A stretch of 36,731 nucleotides of DNA, taken from the NCBI GenBank assembly GCA_016929715.1, contig JAFGIG010000090.1, forward strand, positions 1-36,731, given 5' to 3'. The stretch comes from Caldifarciminota bacterium (GTDB lineage: Bacteria > SDB-A). Position 1 is the first letter of the stretch; every line of letters begins with the position of its first letter. Made by a program: the position numbers and the translations under genes. Positions 1 through 8,856 of the stretch are shown piece after piece. The notes beneath the pieces were generated by a model, which was given only the letters and a program-made list of their open reading frames with translations, did no database searches and had not been told where the DNA came from.

Positions 1-1
1 A

Positions 2-88
2 GGAGCTCTTGTCTCATCCGGAACATATTTCTACAGGATAGTCGCCGGTTCTTTCACTGACGCCAATAAGATAGTCGTAGTGAGATAG
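2..88 (+). CDS. C-terminal fragment of a secreted protein with a FlgD-like/type IX sorting domain
   Basis: Only the last 28 codons are inside the window; the 5' part lies upstream, so the catalytic or binding domain cannot be seen. The frame starting at base 2 reads a GALVSSGTYFYR segment and ends in KIVVVR just before a TAG stop. The two complete proteins that follow end almost identically (SGTYFYR followed by KLILVR or KFVIVR). This identifies the tail as the same C-terminal sorting or FlgD Ig-like module, used in FCB-group bacteria for outer-membrane translocation and surface anchoring. It is probably a third member of the tandem family, but whether it is also a peptidase is unknown. Confidence 0.8.
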   Translation, partial: GALVSSGTYFYRIVAGSFTDANKIVVVR

Positions 89-99
89 TAGGAAATGAT

Positions 100-122
100 A
101 AAGGGGGCTTTATGCCCCCTTT
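100..122 (+). terminator. Hairpin terminator after the upstream secreted-protein gene
   Basis: AAAGGGGGC and GCCCCCTTT form a perfect 9-bp stem around a TTTAT loop, 11 bases past the TAG stop at 86-88. The following sequence (aggtttaa) is only partly T-rich, so intrinsic termination may be incomplete. Confidence 0.7.
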
Positions 123-204
123 AGGTTTAATAAACAGAAATAAAAATTCTTCAAAAAGGAGAATAAGCTAAAGCAATAACATGTGTTTAATATTGGCCCA
201 TATT

Positions 205-212
205 AAAGGAGG
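205..212 (+). promoter_or_regulatory. Ribosome binding site that sets the GTG start of the first C25 peptidase
   Basis: AAAGGAGG lies 4 bases before GTG at 217, inside the longer ORF that begins at ATG 181. The protein from 217 begins directly with a signal peptide, whereas the ATG 181 start has no well-placed Shine-Dalgarno. The site therefore argues for 217 as the true start. Confidence 0.75.
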
Positions 213-216
213 CACA

Positions 217-3200
217 GTGAAATTTGTCCTGCATTTAGTCACGCTATTGGTTTTCTCAGGTATAATCAGCGCTCAATCCGACAGAAGCGATGTGATGAAT
301 ATCGAAATAGCAAGGGAAGGGATTACAGAAATTGACCTGACTTTTAATCTCGGATTTTTTGAAATCAATGATTTTTCGGTAAACGGAAAAAACTATCATG
401 AAATTTCCGCTTCGGGAATTATGTTACCCGGAGAGCCGGGCAAACCGTCTCTGCCGTCTTATTCAAGAGTTATTGCGGTGCCCAAGGGAGCAGAAATATT
501 CCTGAATATTAAAAATTATAAAACCGTTGTAATAAATGATATTCTGCCCGTTCCTTCTTTTGAGATACCAGCGGAAAACGACGATTCTCCTCTCAGATAT
601 CTGCCTGAAGATTCAGTTTACAACGGAAAAGAACCTTTTCCTTCCCAAAATGTTTTCATTTCACAGAAATGGAGCTTCCGAGGCGTTGATCTCGTTACTG
701 TGACTGTAGTTCCATTTTCTTGGAACCCGCAGACGTATGTCCTGACCGTTTTTGAAAATATAGAATTCAGCGTCGTATTTGAAGGAGGAAACGGTAGAAT
801 CGGAGATGACAGGCTCAGGACTAAAAACAGCGATATTGTGTTGAAAAACATCGTAGTTAACTATCAATCAATTCCCGTCATAGATTATTCCTCGAGAATT
901 TCAGAAGCACTTGCCGAATCGAAAGATAATGCGGAATTTATAATTATTATCCCCGACGATTCCGTTTTTATAAACTGGGCAGAAAGCATAAAAGATTTCA
1001 GGGTAGAAGAAGGCATAATTACACAGGTATTCACACTGACCGATATCGGTGGAAGCACTTGGAATGCCATAGACAATTTTATAAGCAACGCATACTACAG
1101 CTGGACAATCCCGCCTGAGGCTGTTTTGATTTTATCCGACTATCCAAACAGCGGCGATGGATACGGAATCACTTCTCCGATGTATAACAGCTATTGTGTC
1201 TCCGATAATATATACGCGGACGTTGACGGAGACAATCTTCCGGATCTTGCTATAGGAAGAATATGCGCTCAGAACGAAAATCAACTGAGGGACATGATAA
1301 CAAAAAATTTGGATCTCGAGAGAAATCCAACAGTTGAAATGCCTTTTTACAAAAACCCAATTTCCGCATGCGGATGGCAGTATGAAAGATGGTTTCAGCT
1401 TTGCGCAGAAGTTATATGGGGTTTCTGGGCGAATTCCCTGTCCAAAGACCCTGTCAGGGTTTACGCAATATATCAGGCTCCCAATCCAACTCCGGGTATG
1501 GCTTGGTCAACGGCAGCCAACACTCAGACTGTGGTCAATTATTTCAACGCTCTCGGCTACATACCTTTGACGGTTCCGGCAGGGATAGACTGGTATGGGA
1601 CAGGGGCACAGATTATCACCGCGATAAATAGCGGAGCATTTATGCTTCAGCACAGGGATCACGGCTACGAAACCGGATGGGGAGAACCTGATTTTTCTAT
1701 AAACAGCATAAATCAGCTGCAGAATGAACAAAATAAATACCCGTTCGTGATGTCCACAAACTGCCTGACGGGAAAATACAACAGCGGGGCTCAGGTCTTT
1801 GCTGAAAGATTTCACAGAATCACCGGAAAAGGCGCTCTCGGAGTGAATGCAGCGAGCGAAGTCTCATATTCCTTCGTCAATGACGTTTACGCATGGGGTC
1901 TATACGATTATATGTGGCCCTGGTTCGATCCTTATTACGGAACAGGGACCCAAGCCGATGTCAGGCCGGGCTGGGCCATGATGTATGCTAAATACTACCT
2001 TTTTTATTCGTCTTGGTGCGGATCGACATCAAAACCTGTTACCTATCACCTTATGCACCATTTTGGAGATCCCTACATGAGGATGAATTATGAGGTCCCC
2101 CAGCATCTGTCTGTTGTTCACGCGAACGCGATTTTGTCAGGCACAGATTCTTTTGGAGTGCAGGCGCCATCCGGGAGTTTCGTCGCATTCTCCAGAAACG
2201 GAAATGTCCTTGGAAGAGGCGACGGCACGGGAAACATGAGTTATTACGGAATTGAACCGCAGAATCCGGGAGATACAGTAAGAATTGCTGTCATCTCTCA
2301 GAATTATTACAGATATGTTATGTTATTGCCTGTCGTTTCCGCTTCTTTGCCTTATGTTGTCTATTCGCACATTAGCGATACAACCGGAGGCAACGGCGAC
2401 GGTCAGATTAATCCCGGACAATCTTATTCTATGACTGTTCAGGTCACAAATTGGGGAGGTGTCGCCGCCCAGGGAGTGAACGGATTCCTTTCAGGTTCAG
2501 ATCCAAACGTCTCTTTTATGAGTGATACTGTTTTATACGGGACTATAAATTCAATGGACACGTCTCAAACCAATCAGACGCTCGGAATAACCCTAGCCAA
2601 TTCAGTTAGCGACAGCACTTTTCTTGAATTTAATATTAACTGCGTGGATTCTAACGACTCCTTATGGACAAGTCAGATAAGAGTTATGGTCAATTCACCT
2701 TCAATTGAAGTATCTTCCCTCGACGGTCCTTCGGCGATTGAACCGGGTGATGATTTCCGTGTTTCAGCCAATATTTTTAACAAAGGATCCGGCACGGCGA
2801 GAAACATCGAATTTATCTGCAGAATATCGGATCCGTATATTTCTGTTATAGACTCGATAGCTTTCTCAGACAGCCTGTTAAGCCAGCAACAACTTGATTT
2901 CGACAGTGTTTTCAGAATTACAGTAGACCCTTCATGTCCTCAAGGGCATTTTGCTGATATGATTTTGGTTACGAAATCTCAGGGAGGGATGGTTTTTTCA
3001 GAAACATTCAGGATAGGCGTAGGTGTTTCTTTCATGGAAGATTTTGAAACAGGCGGCCCTAACTGGTCGTTCTCTGGCCCTTCATCATGGCATGTCACCG
3101 AACACAGGAGTCACAGCCCTGTGAAATCTATATATTGCGGAAATGAAGGGACCTGGCAGTATTCGAATTCGATTGTTAATTCGAGAGTTGTTAGCCCTGA

Positions 3201-3846
3201 TTTGCACTACGTCAACAACAGCGTTCTTTCTTTCTGGCATTATTATGAAATGGCTAACAATTACGACAAAGTCCAGCTCCAATACAGTCTTGACGGTGGA
3301 ACTACCTGGAATCTCATCAATCCCGAAGAAGGATACACAGGGGCATGGGCATACACTCCTTACGACTCCATTTATACAGGTTCACAGACAACCTGGCAGG
3401 AACAGCAAGTGAGATTTTACGGAGAAGGAACCTTGAAATTCTGCTGGCTGTTCTTTTCCAACCCGACAATATCAGCAGAAGGATATTATTTTGACGATGT
3501 CAGTCTTTCTCTGGGCTCGGGTTTTATAGGAGTGGAAGAAGAGGAAGAACCGGGAATAGAGGGAGTGTTCTCATTCTGTCTAAACGCAGCCTATCCTAAT
3601 CCGATGACTAACCGGGGCATAATATCATTCAGCATCGGTCAAGAAGAGAACGTAAGTTTAATAATTTATGATATTTCAGGCAGAGGGGTAAAAACTCTTC
3701 AAAACGGGATAATGAGACCGGGCAGTTACAGAGTTGAATGGGATGGGAGAGACGAGTTAGGAAAACTTGTGGGAAGCGGAACTTATTTTTACAGAATGTC
3801 CGCCGGCGCATTCAGCGCGGGTGATAAACTTATATTAGTGAGATAG
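217..3846 (+). CDS. Secreted gingipain-like cysteine peptidase (family C25) with C-terminal sorting domain
   Basis: A predicted extracellular or surface cysteine endopeptidase of 1209 residues from GTG 217. The N-terminus (MKFVLHLVTLLVFSGIISAQ) is a signal peptide. A propeptide-like region follows to about residue 230, then the C25 catalytic domain at about 245-640. The likely dyad is His482 in RDHGYETGW and Cys516 in STNCLTGKYN, 34 residues apart as is typical of gingipains. Next come one or two Ig-like/CARDB-type segments (GNGDGQINPGQ near 725), a MAM-like beta-sandwich near 940-1100 (SSWHVTEH, YYFDDVS), and a FlgD-like sorting domain (AAYPNPM to KLILVR). The next gene is a paralogue 18 bases downstream, so the two are probably co-transcribed. 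The ATG at 181 is the ORF-track start but is less likely. Substrate specificity cannot be told. Confidence 0.88.
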   Translation: MKFVLHLVTLLVFSGIISAQSDRSDVMNIEIAREGITEIDLTFNLGFFEINDFSVNGKNYHEISASGIMLPGEPGKPSLPSYSRVIAVPKGAEIFLNIKNYKTVVINDILPVPSFEIPAENDDSPLRYLPEDSVYNGKEPFPSQNVFISQKWSFRGVDLVTVTVVPFSWNPQTYVLTVFENIEFSVVFEGGNGRIGDDRLRTKNSDIVLKNIVVNYQSIPVIDYSSRISEALAESKDNAEFIIIIPDDSVFINWAESIKDFRVEEGIITQVFTLTDIGGSTWNAIDNFISNAYYSWTIPPEAVLILSDYPNSGDGYGITSPMYNSYCVSDNIYADVDGDNLPDLAIGRICAQNENQLRDMITKNLDLERNPTVEMPFYKNPISACGWQYERWFQLCAEVIWGFWANSLSKDPVRVYAIYQAPNPTPGMAWSTAANTQTVVNYFNALGYIPLTVPAGIDWYGTGAQIITAINSGAFMLQHRDHGYETGWGEPDFSINSINQLQNEQNKYPFVMSTNCLTGKYNSGAQVFAERFHRITGKGALGVNAASEVSYSFVNDVYAWGLYDYMWPWFDPYYGTGTQADVRPGWAMMYAKYYLFYSSWCGSTSKPVTYHLMHHFGDPYMRMNYEVPQHLSVVHANAILSGTDSFGVQAPSGSFVAFSRNGNVLGRGDGTGNMSYYGIEPQNPGDTVRIAVISQNYYRYVMLLPVVSASLPYVVYSHISDTTGGNGDGQINPGQSYSMTVQVTNWGGVAAQGVNGFLSGSDPNVSFMSDTVLYGTINSMDTSQTNQTLGITLANSVSDSTFLEFNINCVDSNDSLWTSQIRVMVNSPSIEVSSLDGPSAIEPGDDFRVSANIFNKGSGTARNIEFICRISDPYISVIDSIAFSDSLLSQQQLDFDSVFRITVDPSCPQGHFADMILVTKSQGGMVFSETFRIGVGVSFMEDFETGGPNWSFSGPSSWHVTEHRSHSPVKSIYCGNEGTWQYSNSIVNSRVVSPDLHYVNNSVLSFWHYYEMANNYDKVQLQYSLDGGTTWNLINPEEGYTGAWAYTPYDSIYTGSQTTWQEQQVRFYGEGTLKFCWLFFSNPTISAEGYYFDDVSLSLGSGFIGVEEEEEPGIEGVFSFCLNAAYPNPMTNRGIISFSIGQEENVSLIIYDISGRGVKTLQNGIMRPGSYRVEWDGRDELGKLVGSGTYFYRMSAGAFSAGDKLILVR

Positions 3847-3864
3847 AAAAACAAGGAGAAAAAT

Positions 3865-6800
3865 TTGAAAATATACCTAATCTCAGCCCTGCTCATTGTT
3901 TTTTTGTTTTCTTCGGTTCATGCAAGTGTTCTTGTGCATGATTTTTCAATCGGTGATAACGAATTTTCTTTTGAGGACATAGACGGCAGAAAAATCATTT
4001 CGCTTAAAAACGGGATATTGCCTCCGGATATCGGAAGCCCATCACTGCCGGCATTGAAAATGATATTCAGCATCCCTGCTGGCTCTGTGGTAAGAAAAGT
4101 TGAAACAGCAGACGAGACGTGGGAATACTTGGGAAACTACAAAATCTTTCCCAACCAGGGGCTCTTGAAATTTGGTGTTCCTTTCTTTATGGCTTCTGAA
4201 GACCTGGATGTCTATTCAAAAAACGGTTTTATTCCTGAAAACACAGTTGACCGCTTTTCGACGGGAGTCAAATCCGGTTTTTCTCTGTGCAATTTCGAAC
4301 TGAACCCTTTCAGGTATAATCCTGCTACAGGCGATTTGTATTTCCTCAGAAACTGCAGGATTCAGATACATTATGACGAAGGACTCGGAGAAAGCGTTTT
4401 TTTGAGCGAAAATCAACTTCGTGTCTTTATGAAAGAGATCCTCGGAATGGTGGAAAATCCCGGGGATGTTTATTTATTCAAACCCTTTACGAGAGATTTA
4501 AGAGACTCCGCGAATGAATATATAATAGTAGCTCCGCAGTCTCTGTCCGGTGAATTCGACGAACTCATAGAGTGGAAATCAAGAAAAGGTCTCTCATCCT
4601 CTGTCGTCTCTGCTGAATGGATATACTCGAATTACACTGGTTACGACAACATGGAGAAAATCAGAAATTTCGTTCAGGACATGCATCAGAACAATGGCCT
4701 GATATATCTAGTTCTTGCCGGAGATTATGATAATTTTGGCGCGAGGATTATTCCAATAAGGAACTATTCGACCACAGAAACAACTCCCTCAGACCTTTAT
4801 TTTTCGGATATTGTCCCCTATTCGTCGAACTGGGACGGAAACGGGAATCACATTTACGGCGAATACGGAATTGACGGATGCGACTGGTACAGCGATGTCT
4901 ATGTGGGCAGATTTCCGCTAAACTCCGCCGTAGAAGTTCAACGATGGGTTTCGAAGGTTCTCGACTACGAAAGAACCCCTGCCTTCAGTTATCACGAGAG
5001 ATCTTTGATGGCGGGAGCAGGTCTCTGGCCAAACATAAACTACTACGGCGACAGAGTCTGCAATTATATAACTCAAAACTGCCTTCCCGCTTATTGGGAG
5101 CATAATAAAATGTATCAGCTCGATACACTGTCTTTTCCTGTGGGCTTTGCTGACTCTTTCAACCAGGGTTACGCCTGGTGTCAGCTCTGCGGTCACGGCA
5201 ATTACGACGGTGTATATTGGTATGAACCGGGAGGAGCCATGTTGAGCGGCGCCACGGCTTCGGGAACTACCAACGGAGCGAAACTCGGTGTAGTCCATTC
5301 AATTGCCTGCGAACCAGGATGGTTCGACAACCACGAGTGCATGGGCGAAAAGCTTTTCAATTCTCCCGGTGGTGGAGCCATTGCCGTCCAGTTCAACGCA
5401 AGATACGGGTGGGGATCACCGCCTTCGTTCGGCCCTTCCGAGTGGCTTTGTATATGGCTCGCGGAAGCTGTTTTTGTAGATGAAGTATGGAATATAGGAA
5501 CGGCACACGGTTTGAGCAAAGACAGGATGGTTCCAGGACTTACACAGGGTCAGCACTGGTGCATAACCGAACTTAACCTTTTTGCTGATCCCGAGATTCC
5601 CATATATTCAAAGGAACCTTCACTTTTTAATATCTCTTACGATCCGATTGTAAACCAAGGATCTGTCGGGTATTATGTCACTGTCTCGGGGGCATCGGGA
5701 CCCCTTGAAGGAGCTCTCTGTTGTCTTTCAGACATAGACGATCCATCTCTTAAATTTCGCGCTTTAACTGACGCGTCGGGCAACGCGGTAATAAACTGCA
5801 ATTTCATATCCACGCCTTCGGCAGTATTTAGCGTGACTGCTCATGATTACGTTTCTTTTCTCGACACTTTGCCGGTTTCGACTTCAGCTTCATATATAGC
5901 CTTCACGCGCATAGATTCGCTCACAGGCGGTTATCTGAACGGGCAGATAAACTCAGGTTGTAGTTACTCAATTAGAATTGAAGTTTCTAATTTTGGATAT
6001 AACCAGGCTCAAGGGGTGAAAGGCATTCTCTCCTGCGGCGATCCGGGGATAATATTTTCTCAGGATACTTTGATTTTCGGAAACATTGACCCCTCGGATT
6101 CTGTCGTTTCTTCCAATTCAGCCGGTTTTTCAGTTCAGAACAATGTCCCTGACAGCACAGAAGTCATCGTGACAGTCCAGTGCTTTGACCAGAACGACAG
6201 CACTTGGACAAGTTCATTTCAAATTTCTGTGAACTCGCCTGAAATCCGTTTTGTCTCGCTCAAAGGTCCTGGATCGGCATCCCCTGGAGATACTCTCTTG
6301 TTAACGCCGGTTATTGAGAACCTCGGCAGTGCGGGTGCAGTCAATCCGATTGTTAAGCTCAAATGTTCGAACCCCTTTGTGACAGTTATTGATTCTTCCG
6401 AGAATCCGCAGACAATAAATTTTGGAGAAACAGTTGAACTCTACAGACAGTTTTCACTTTCGATTTCAGAAAACTGCCCTGAACCTTCCTACTTGGACCT
6501 CGTTTTCGAACTTAAGACAGAAAGCCTTGACGTATTTTACGACACATTTACTCTTTTTGTCGGAGAAGCTTTCACCGAGGATTTCGAAGGGACTCTGACT
6601 AACTGGGAATTTTTTGGTTCAACAAGCTGGCATGTCACTCAGCATTCCTCCTATAGTCCTGTCAAATCAATGTATTGCGGAGTTGAAAATTCCTGGACTT
6701 ATGCAAATTCAATAGTCAATTCAAGGGTTGCAACACATGACCTGACGATATCAAACGGCAGTGAATTGAGTTTTTGGCACAAATACGAAATTTATGATAA

Positions 6801-7380
6801 TAAGGACAAAGTTCAGGTTCAGATTTCAACTGACGGAGGATCGACATGGTCGCTGATAAATCCTATTCAGGGATACACAGGCAAATGGGTTTACTCTCCT
6901 TATGATTCGATATACACGGGAAGCCAGCCTTCATGGCAGGAGCAGAATTTTATACTCGATTACGACGGGACAGTCAGGGTTTGCTGGCTTTTCTTTTCAA
7001 ACCCCGCTGACAACGCCGAGGGTTATTATTTCGACGATGTTTCTATTTCTCTTTCGTCTGGACTCACTTCCGTGGAAGAACCCGAGCAACCTATTTTCGA
7101 AGGCGGGTTGAACTTGCTAAGAGCATACCCGAATCCCACAAGCGGCCGCATAATGATATCTTACGTTCTCGGCATGCCCTCAGTTGTCAAGGTTTCAGTT
7201 TACGATATCACAGGTAGAGAAATCGCGACGATTTTCGAAGGAGAGCAGACAATGGGCAGATATACTCACGAATGGGAGGGTAGAGATCAAAGAGGAGTTT
7301 TGGTTTCTTCGGGTACTTATTTTTACCGTGTCTGTGCCCAGGAACATTCTTCAGGAGACAAGTTCGTAATTGTCAGGTAA
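3865..7380 (+). CDS. Second secreted gingipain-like cysteine peptidase (family C25), tandem paralogue
   Basis: An 1171-residue predicted exported peptidase, paralogous to its upstream neighbour. It starts at TTG 3865, six bases after AAGGAG, and opens with a signal peptide (MKIYLISALLIVFLFSSVHA). The likely catalytic pair is His444 in LCGHGNYDG and Cys482 in SIACEPGWFD, in the usual C25 order. It shares with the upstream protein the NGQIN Ig-like segment near residue 695, the MAM-like region (TSWHVTQHSS, YYFDDVSIS) and the FlgD-like sorting tail (RAYPNPTSG to KFVIVR). The downstream halves look clearly closer to each other than the catalytic halves, which fits duplication followed by divergence of specificity. 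A strong terminator follows. Whether both are active cannot be settled from sequence, but both retain the dyad. Confidence 0.87.
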   Translation: MKIYLISALLIVFLFSSVHASVLVHDFSIGDNEFSFEDIDGRKIISLKNGILPPDIGSPSLPALKMIFSIPAGSVVRKVETADETWEYLGNYKIFPNQGLLKFGVPFFMASEDLDVYSKNGFIPENTVDRFSTGVKSGFSLCNFELNPFRYNPATGDLYFLRNCRIQIHYDEGLGESVFLSENQLRVFMKEILGMVENPGDVYLFKPFTRDLRDSANEYIIVAPQSLSGEFDELIEWKSRKGLSSSVVSAEWIYSNYTGYDNMEKIRNFVQDMHQNNGLIYLVLAGDYDNFGARIIPIRNYSTTETTPSDLYFSDIVPYSSNWDGNGNHIYGEYGIDGCDWYSDVYVGRFPLNSAVEVQRWVSKVLDYERTPAFSYHERSLMAGAGLWPNINYYGDRVCNYITQNCLPAYWEHNKMYQLDTLSFPVGFADSFNQGYAWCQLCGHGNYDGVYWYEPGGAMLSGATASGTTNGAKLGVVHSIACEPGWFDNHECMGEKLFNSPGGGAIAVQFNARYGWGSPPSFGPSEWLCIWLAEAVFVDEVWNIGTAHGLSKDRMVPGLTQGQHWCITELNLFADPEIPIYSKEPSLFNISYDPIVNQGSVGYYVTVSGASGPLEGALCCLSDIDDPSLKFRALTDASGNAVINCNFISTPSAVFSVTAHDYVSFLDTLPVSTSASYIAFTRIDSLTGGYLNGQINSGCSYSIRIEVSNFGYNQAQGVKGILSCGDPGIIFSQDTLIFGNIDPSDSVVSSNSAGFSVQNNVPDSTEVIVTVQCFDQNDSTWTSSFQISVNSPEIRFVSLKGPGSASPGDTLLLTPVIENLGSAGAVNPIVKLKCSNPFVTVIDSSENPQTINFGETVELYRQFSLSISENCPEPSYLDLVFELKTESLDVFYDTFTLFVGEAFTEDFEGTLTNWEFFGSTSWHVTQHSSYSPVKSMYCGVENSWTYANSIVNSRVATHDLTISNGSELSFWHKYEIYDNKDKVQVQISTDGGSTWSLINPIQGYTGKWVYSPYDSIYTGSQPSWQEQNFILDYDGTVRVCWLFFSNPADNAEGYYFDDVSISLSSGLTSVEEPEQPIFEGGLNLLRAYPNPTSGRIMISYVLGMPSVVKVSVYDITGREIATIFEGEQTMGRYTHEWEGRDQRGVLVSSGTYFYRVCAQEHSSGDKFVIVR

Positions 7381-7390
7381 AAATATTTTT

Positions 7391-7424
7391 TACAGGGACG
7401 GCTGATGCCGTCCCTGTATTTTAT
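7391..7424 (+). terminator. Strong intrinsic terminator after the C25 peptidase pair
   Basis: TACAGGGACGGC pairs perfectly with GCCGTCCCTGTA around a TGAT loop (7391-7418) and is followed by a T-rich run (ttttat). It ends the secreted-peptidase transcript. Confidence 0.88.
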
Positions 7425-7453
7425 CTTAATTTACAAAAGGAAAAGGAGTTTTT

Positions 7454-8494
7454 TTGAAGGAATATACTGATTACGCTGTAGAAATGATATTGGAATTGTG
7501 CAAAATACCAAGTCCATCAGGATTCACAGGAAAAATAGAGAAGGCAATATATAAAGAATTGGAATCTATAGGATACAGACCTTGTTATACTAACAAAAAA
7601 TCCATATTGACCGATCTCGGCGGAGAAGGGGACCCTTTAATACTCGCGGCTCACGTCGACACATTAGGCGCAATGGTCCGCTCTCTGAAACCAAATGGAA
7701 GATTACGTTTGACTAAAATCGGCGGCTATCCGGAAAACAACATTGAAGGTGAAAATTGCACGATACACACACGCGAAGGGAAAAATTATTCCGGAACCGT
7801 CCAGATTCTTAAACCTTCCGTCCATGTCAGCAGAACTGTCGGTGAAGACAAAAGAGATGACGCGAGCATTGAGATAGTTGTCGACGAAAAAGTAAAAGAA
7901 AAGAAAGACCTGCAGGCTCTTGGTATCTGCGCGGGTGATTTTGTGTCTTTCGACCCGAGAACAGTCCTGACTCAAAGCGGATTTATAAAGAGCAGGCACC
8001 TCGACGACAAAGCAAGTTCGGGAATTCTTCTTTCTCTTGCCAAATTCATAAAGGAAAAAAATATTGTGCTGACCCGTAAAGTTTACATTCTCTTTACGAC
8101 TTTCGAAGAAGTAGGTCATGGGGCTTGCTCGGGACTGCCGGATGATGCAGTTGAAATGATTTCCGTCGATATGGGAGCGGTTGGAGACGATCTCGAAACA
8201 GACGAATTCAAAGTGTCTGTCTGCGCTAAAGATTCGAACGGACCCTATGATTATGATATCACATCAAGACTTGTTGAAATTGCAAAAAGAGAAAAACTGA
8301 ACTTCGCAGTCGATATATATCCGTTCTACGGTTCGGATGCTGATATGGCTCTTCACGCAGGATACGATTTTAAACACGGACTTTTAGGACCGGGAGTTTC
8401 AGCATCTCACGGGTATGAGAGAACTCACACAGAGGGAATTGAAAACACTTTGCTATTGCTCAAAGGATACGTCACTTTTCCCCGGAATTCTTAG
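7454..8494 (+). CDS. M42 family metallo-aminopeptidase (FrvX/PepA-like)
   Basis: A predicted cytosolic, probably oligomeric di-metal aminopeptidase that trims peptides. The 346-residue length is normal for M42. Metal-binding and catalytic motifs are present in order: His67 in AAHVDTLG, Asp184 in RHLDDKAS (bridging metal), Glu218-Glu219 in TFEEVGHG (general base and ligand), VDMG near 239, and a C-terminal ASHGYERTH with the last histidine ligand. No signal peptide is seen. The start is TTG 7454, with AAAGGAG about eight bases before it; this start begins at the expected family N-terminus. It sits just after the peptidase terminator and has no obvious promoter of its own. Its last 23 bases overlap the convergent small membrane-protein gene. 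Confidence 0.9.
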   Translation: MKEYTDYAVEMILELCKIPSPSGFTGKIEKAIYKELESIGYRPCYTNKKSILTDLGGEGDPLILAAHVDTLGAMVRSLKPNGRLRLTKIGGYPENNIEGENCTIHTREGKNYSGTVQILKPSVHVSRTVGEDKRDDASIEIVVDEKVKEKKDLQALGICAGDFVSFDPRTVLTQSGFIKSRHLDDKASSGILLSLAKFIKEKNIVLTRKVYILFTTFEEVGHGACSGLPDDAVEMISVDMGAVGDDLETDEFKVSVCAKDSNGPYDYDITSRLVEIAKREKLNFAVDIYPFYGSDADMALHAGYDFKHGLLGPGVSASHGYERTHTEGIENTLLLLKGYVTFPRNS

Positions 8495-8708
8495 ATTTGC
8501 CTGCTTCCTTAAATGTTTTTTTTAAAAAGACGCTGACACTGCTTCCTGTAATCATCCCAAGTATATAAACAATTATTACTCCAAACGCGATAGGCATGCT
8601 TGTCTTCCATCCGAGAAATGACAGTGTTGCTGTTTCTCTGTTTTGAAATGCGAAAATAGCAATAAATGCAATAAACAATACGATTAAAATCATGTAAAAA
8701 TAACGCAT
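8472..8708 (-). CDS. LapA/DUF1049-type small inner-membrane protein
   Basis: A 78-residue protein with two hydrophobic helices (about 3-22 and 39-60) flanking an FQNRETATLSFL motif, and a basic, polar tail. The FxxQN..(V/A)xLxFL pattern between two membrane segments matches the LapA (DUF1049) family, whose E. coli member helps assemble LPS in the inner membrane. Assignment by motif and size is fairly good, but a specific role in LPS assembly is inferred. The ATG start has AAAGGAGG six bases upstream, and a promoter lies before that. The gene is convergent with the M42 peptidase and overlaps its 3' end by 23 bases. It is divergent from the HerA-like ATPase. Confidence 0.7.
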   Translation of the reverse strand: MRYFYMILIVLFIAFIAIFAFQNRETATLSFLGWKTSMPIAFGVIIVYILGMITGSSVSVFLKKTFKEAGKSKNSGEK

Positions 8709-8736
8709 GTCGAGCCTCCTTTGATTGTAAATATTA

Positions 8737-8766
8737 ATAATAACCTAAAATCTTCCTTTTTTGCAA
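8737..8766 (-). promoter_or_regulatory. Sigma-70-like promoter for the LapA-type gene
   Basis: On the minus strand TTGCAA (8766-8761), an 18-base spacer and TATTAT (8742-8737) lie about 29 bases before the ATG, leaving room for the AAAGGAGG site. The -35 element is one of three TTGCAA palindromes in this divergent intergenic region. Confidence 0.5.
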
Positions 8767-8856
8767 ACGCGAAAAACGCTTTTTGCAACTGTAAATCTCC
8801 ATTTGCAATTGAGGAAATGGTAAAATTAAACAAACCTAAGATGAAGGGGAAAAACA

